From assembly GCA_029706075.1 (NCBI GenBank), contig JAINUG010000072.1, positions 4,310,799-4,374,798 of the forward strand: DNA of 64,000 bases. Reading direction: 5' to 3'. The position numbers and the translations under genes are program-made. Shown one piece after another: positions 59,141 through 64,000 of this stretch (position 1 is its first letter; each line of letters opens with the position of its first letter). Under the pieces are notes generated by a model, which did no database searches, was not told the origin of the DNA, and saw only the letters and a program-made list of their open reading frames with translations. The DNA comes from Aldrovandia affinis. Taxonomy: Eukaryota > Chordata > Actinopteri > Notacanthiformes > Halosauridae.

Positions 59141-59482
59141 TTGGATGGGGGTTGGCTGGGTGATGCGCATGTGCAAGTAGAAGGGTTTGGTTGCAATAAA
59201 GAGGCGGTTTGTGCCCAGACCGCAGGACACTGTTTGAAGGCGTTTCACTCGAATCAGAGCTCTGGTACAGCAGACCTCCGTAAAATAGCTGATAACTACA
59301 GGCGATTACACTGTCAGCCTAAACTTTGCGTACAAACCGAACAGTTTTCATGAGATCAGAACTTTCTATAAACTGCGAGCGACCCGTCAAACACTTTTGC
59401 ATCGATCTGCAAAACTTCTTACGAACTCCTGAGAGAAAACTTCATCCAGCTTGACCCTGTTGGACGGATCGTCACGGACTTG
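59141..59482 (+). promoter_or_regulatory. candidate promoter and non-coding 5' exon
   Basis: At 59164-59175 the sequence tgcgcatgtgca differs from the NRF1 palindrome by one base. A TATA-like gcaataaag follows at about 59193. The next 280 bp are complex, CpG-bearing and repeat-free, ending in cggacttg followed by gtaaatatt, a good splice-donor context at 59483. The 70-codon frame at 59141-59353 is not a protein I recognise, so if this is an exon it is likely untranslated. Entirely inferred. Confidence 0.17.
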
Positions 59483-59930
59483 GTAAATATTAATTCAGGA
59501 TGTTTTACAACATATGCCTTTTCTCTGATAAACTGTGGCGACTTCAGCCCGAGTTTCTATTCGTGCCTGTACGGGTGGAAGTAATGATAAATGCATTACA
59601 TTATCCTACATGGCTCGGCCGTAGCTTAATTTCAATAGACGGGTTTCTTCGAGGAACTGTCCGATTGGTTTTCGGGACTGTTCACACTAGATAACTGCGT
59701 TAATCGCGCTGTGTGACATAAAGGGATCATTTAAGAGTGTATTTTGTTCTTATTCGGTTGATACAATTCTAAGAACATGATATCGGAGCGGTTAGCGTGC
59801 TGCTCATGCAGTTTGGGCTACTTTGACATAGGAGATGCGCAAGCGATCAACAGGTGTGATCTGAGAGTAGCAGCGGCAGCACGATGCTTCCGTGTCTGAA
59901 TAAATACATTGTTTTAGAATAAGCACGTGA
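59483..59930. other. unique non-coding sequence with CpGs
   Basis: No exon, repeat or mobile element is recognised. Several CpGs occur, and an HTH or homeodomain motif cluster is not obvious. Confidence 0.4.
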
Positions 59931-60120
59931 ATATATTCTAACAGTTAAAGTAGTGAAATCATGTATTCTAGCGGTTAATGCAATGAAATAATATATTCTA
60001 GTGGTTAATGCAATGAAATCATATATTCCAACAGTTAATGCAATGAAATCATATATTGCAGCGGTCAATGCAATGCAATCATATATTCTAACAGTTAAAT
60101 CAATGGAATCAAATAGAATA
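59931..60120. repeat. 30-bp minisatellite, six units
   Basis: Units of exactly 30 bp (atattctagcggttaatgca followed by atgaaatcat) recur at 59931, 59961, 59991, 60021, 60051 and 60081 with substitutions but no indels. Because 30 is a multiple of three, the minus strand stays open as a 10-residue repeat (IYDFIALTVR type). This is best read as a by-product. Confidence 0.94.
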
Positions 60121-63100
60121 GCTACAATAAGTATGGCAATGATATTTCTGGGCAATCATTTACGCTACAGTTGCTAGATGTTTAAGGTGGGAAATGCATG
60201 TGATGGAAACGTGACAGACGCATATTGTTGCATATTTATCTGCTTAAATAATAATATAATGTATACAAGAAAACAAACCGATTACTAACTAACTAACGGA
60301 TTATGTGTAATACAATTTTATGGGGGAACAGGCCCCTAAGCTTTATATCTTAAATTATTTCAATTGTCTGAATCCATTATAACCAAAATGCGCTTTCATT
60401 TCTAATATATTTCGTATAGTAGCCTACAGTTTTCTCATTGCATTTTTATTAGTCGTTAAACCAACAGTTCGTTTATGCTCATTCTTTTCTGTTTTCCTAA
60501 TATTACTCAAAATCACGCCAAAACAGAGATTCGGATGTTCCAGGAATGTAGGAAGAGACTGTTTATGACTGGCAGTAGTGGTGTTTTGCACAACATTGTT
60601 TTAAAACAATGTGAGAAATCACCTTCGTATTCCATGTGTTCTAATAATCATAATGAATATTAAATTATCTATTCGTTTACCTAGAAAAAGATGGCGGTCA
60701 TCGTGACGTTTTCATATTAACACTGTAGCAATACACAATTTCAAATATCAATTTACGAAAGAGCGCATGGTTTTAACAACAAATAAGTTGAGTGTTATTT
60801 TCAATCGTGTAGTAGGCTATAGCTAGTAGTAATAGTAGTAGTAGTAATCATAGTAATAAGCAGCATCGAGATTTGTCGGAGAGTGTTTACAATTTGCAAA
60901 TGCCTTTGCATTAATCTGTGTAATAATTGATATTTAATTACACAGCACATAATATTGACAACTGACTCACCCTCCTCGTATTTGTACGTGTCTGGGAAGG
61001 GTATCTTTCAACAGGCAATGCATTTTAATTACAAACGTTTAAGTACACGGTGAACTCAGCTAAGAACAAGCGCCTAATTACCATAAAGATTTAATTGTCA
61101 GATATAGAAACGAAATGATTGCTCATGGTGTACACATTGTGTAAATAATTAATGGTATCTGTTCAACTGAGTCCCAAGGGGCCTATGGTAGTCGTACAAG
61201 ATATCTACCAAAAACAAGGGGAAATGTGGTCCCGGAATGACTCGCTGTTTGAAGTGTGCTGAGTAACAGCCACGATTAGACTTTTTTCCTGGTTGTAGAC
61301 CTGTTTGTCATTTTGGCATGGTTTGCTGTTTTTTTAGAATGCTGCATTTCATTAGCCTAGTCATTATTTTATTTTATTCACGTGGACTACAACCCTGTAA
61401 GTATTTATGTATTAAATACATGTATTACTACATGTATTTTCACCAAAAGACAATTGTCTCGTTAATAGCATTTTTTATTTCATCAATTACTTGTGCGTTT
61501 TTGTTTTTATTTCAAGGAACAAAAAAAGCGCTTCGGAGCACATTATAAATATATAATTAAATAAAACAAAACATCCCTTGCTACTTCTGATTGATTTCTC
61601 CAAAGTTGAATTAGACGAATGTTTCCCACGTTGCTCAGCTACCCGTGCAGTCAGTTTCCTTATTTCTCTGCGACCAAGCGCCCATATCCAATTGCATTCT
61701 GCATCAGCACACTGACACAGGCATGCGCACAGACGATAATTGCTGCACAATTGTCCAAAGGTTCTGTATTAACATTAGGTCTCAGAGTCCTAATGCCCCC
61801 CTTCAAAAAAAATCCCAATACACATCTACTGACAGCTCTCTTCATTCAAAAGAAAAACCATTTTCTGTAATTGTAGCCTACTTGAGCAATTGTGTATTGA
61901 GACTACCTCACATTTTATGCCTGTGTACAATTTATTAAAAAGTTGTTTTTGTTATTGTTGCTTATTAGGCGATTTATTTGTAATGCCTAAATTAGTGATG
62001 GTTGAGCCACTTCCTAATTCATTCGTGATAACGGAAATAATAAGAAAATACGAATAAGAATATTAGCATGTAAAGCAGCTATTTAATTTAATTGTAAGCT
62101 TGGTCACTGTGGCCTATTTAAATAAAGTAACAGGATAACAAAAACAAGACGAGTATAATTTTTCAGTTTAGACTAGTTTGTTTCCAATGTATTTTTCTCA
62201 CAATACTGAAAACGACGTGTTCACCCATCCTGTCAGAAGAAAATGCTTCTGTTTGATCAAGGCCGTTCGCGGCGGTAGAAATCCAAAGTGATCTATCAGC
62301 TCTTTCATCACCTGTAGGTCTGGTAAATTTGTGGGCAGGAAAGTTGACCTGAGATTTATCTATTTCGGCGTACAGAGAGCAAAATTGGAACTCCGGTGTG
62401 ACTTTTCTTACCAGCATCAATGCAAAACCTTACCAATTAGCAAACAACTTCTTGGCAAAATGTCACATACGGTTAGTGCGGGTCACCAGTGTTGGAATTC
62501 CAGAAGATGTTATGACCCTTTTTTTAAATTCACCTCCTTCTGGCTTTTTTTGTTGTTGTTTTGTTTTGTTGCTCTCTCGGTTTGGTTTGAATGTGTATTC
62601 CAGCTTCACAATTTCTGTGCAATTTATATAGCCCAGCGGGGGTCTCACGACTGAAGTCAGTTAAGCACATCAAGTATACTTTCGTTTTCTTGGCGTTATC
62701 TTCACGTCATTGCCGTGTTGGATTTGTGAGTCATCGTGTACAACAGGCATGGATGTTTAAAGTGTAGGCTATGGAAGCATTATGTACCTCCCCCTCGCCC
62801 ACTTCAACCGAATGCGCGGTATATTTGACATCAAAGGGTTAAGGACAGCAGACGGCCCGGGAGTAACTGCTGATCTCCTCTAATGACCTAGTAAGTAAAA
62901 GTCAATTACTTCTGCGTCATGATCAGAAAGTAGAAATCCCCGGGGGACCTTTGAGCTCTAGCAGTTCTAATTAGTACTATTTCACTTTTTATGTACAGCG
63001 AAAACTTCCCCCCGCCCTCTGTGTACCTGGGCTTTTTAATGCTTTTCGGAATTGTTGGATAGCTCGCTGTGCTAAAATAAAGTGACGTAATCTCATCAGT

Positions 63101-64000
63101 CACGCAATTACATTGCTGCGAATACTCATTTTAACAAATAAAACATATCCTGCGCCTGCAATGAAATTCGTTCCAGAATTTGACGCGTGTATTTAACATC
63201 AGAAAATGCGATTGTGTGGAAAGGGACGGATAACATCCAGACACAAGGCTTTTACAAATAAATATCGTGACCGATTAATGTCACATGCTGAGAAAGGTAT
63301 GCAATATCCTCTGGGACTACAACATATCGCGATTGGAATTATTTGCAAATTGAAGCCTTATACTAATTGTACCAGATAATCTCACAGAGTAGTTGGGCCT
63401 CAATTACAGCAATGAAACGTCAGTTTGTTTTTTCATCTTGTTTTATTATCTGATTTACAACTCTGGTATTTTTTTAGGTGCCAAACATTTTCAGTTATAC
63501 TTGAGATGAAAAAACCAGAAAGCTAAATACATCATTTCTATGCGCAAGAGGAGAAAAAACTGAAGACTAAATACGCAATTTCATGGATGTACCTGCAACG
63601 TGTCATTCAAAGTTATTACGCGAAACAAAGAGACATTTGTGCATTGTATTTCTTCCTATCAAACCTGATTCAACAGTTCAGAGAGGTATTTTGCCCCGTG
63701 AATAGTACCTTTCTGTGTACCTGTTCTAAATGGCCGGGAGCGCATTTTGTGGGGACGGGAAACGCCCACACCAAATACGCCCGTACGCTCGCGCTGTGCA
63801 GGGTTGCAGGGTTGTGGATTCTGCAGCTAACACCGCCCGTGACACGTCAATTGTAGCTGCAATCGTGCGCTCTCGCGCACCTTTGAAAGAGGTGCCGGTG
63901 GCCTTGAGGTCTGAATATACATTTATCACACTCTTATGTGTAAGGGTACTGACAAAAGGACTCTTCTCAGAAATAGCGGTGCCTTTTGTTCATGTGAAAA
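60121..64000. other. unique non-coding sequence, possibly near a gene
   Basis: Almost 4 kb with no SINE, transposon or long microsatellite, unlike most of the window. Enhancer-like words occur near 61065-61105 (gcctaattaccataaagatt and ttaattgtcagatat) and 62870-63110 (ctctaatgacctagtaagta, ttctaattagtactatttca). A TATA-like atttatatagccc lies at about 62622. No coding exon is recognised. The scarcity of repeats and the CpG content near 63720-63890 suggest approach to a gene, but this is inference. Confidence 0.35.

Noticed and set aside
59931-60120. CRISPR-like repeat array
   Set aside because: Units are directly contiguous with no spacers, and the host is a fish. It is a minisatellite.

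Overview
The window reads as intergenic or intronic DNA from a ray-finned fish. The evidence is tRNA-derived SINEs with an L2-type 3' tail (core close to taagtcgctctggataagag), several decayed Tc1/mariner and hAT transposons of kinds common in fish, and very dense CA, GA/TC, AT and AAT microsatellites. The genus cannot be fixed. The SINE flavour would suit an early-branching teleost, but that is only an impression. I found no host protein-coding exon I can name, no rRNA, no genuine tRNA gene, no CRISPR array and nothing bacterial. Almost all open frames here are short shadows of repeats.

Layout. 1-4 kb: AT-balanced unique DNA with a possible conserved element (about 890-1420), a Tc1 deletion derivative (1684-2255) apparently nested in a hAT-like repeat, a SINE and a near-perfect 20-bp hairpin. 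4-12 kb: microsatellites, a 386-bp polypurine array, a reverse SINE and duplicated AT-rich sequence. 12.4-13.0 kb: a Tc1 derivative between about 75-bp direct repeats. 13-21 kb: mostly unique, with the most enhancer-like sequence of the left half (16.9-17.2, 18.8-19.4 and 19.6-19.9 kb). 21.4-23.3 kb: a 1.3-kb hAT element with two large internal inverted repeats, next to a Tc1 element in the same AT microsatellite. 23.6-25.6 kb: an unclassified repeat and a hAT transposase relic. 26-32 kb: unique DNA, SINE tails, an (AAT)n tract and a second polypurine array. 32.5-34.4 kb: compound microsatellites and a roughly 110-bp minisatellite. 35-41 kb: a 93-bp MITE, two minisatellites and another Tc1 derivative. 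44-52 kb: SINE fragments, a CA minisatellite and a fourth Tc1 derivative. 55.1-57.5 kb: a complete-ended 2.37-kb Tc1/mariner-type transposon with a split, inactivated transposase. 58-64 kb: few interspersed repeats, more CpG, a 30-bp minisatellite and a possible promoter or 5' exon near 59.2-59.5 kb. This end may approach a gene beyond the window.

The most informative structures are the transposons. The transposase at 55.8-56.75 kb is interrupted by two in-frame-compatible GT-AG introns, its start region is tandemly copied upstream as 72-bp units, and it has lost the segment that should hold the second and third catalytic acids. Four Tc1 derivatives share the same internal junction, which points to spread of one deleted form. 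No undescribed functional system could be demonstrated. Regulatory calls rest on motif reading alone and are kept at low confidence.
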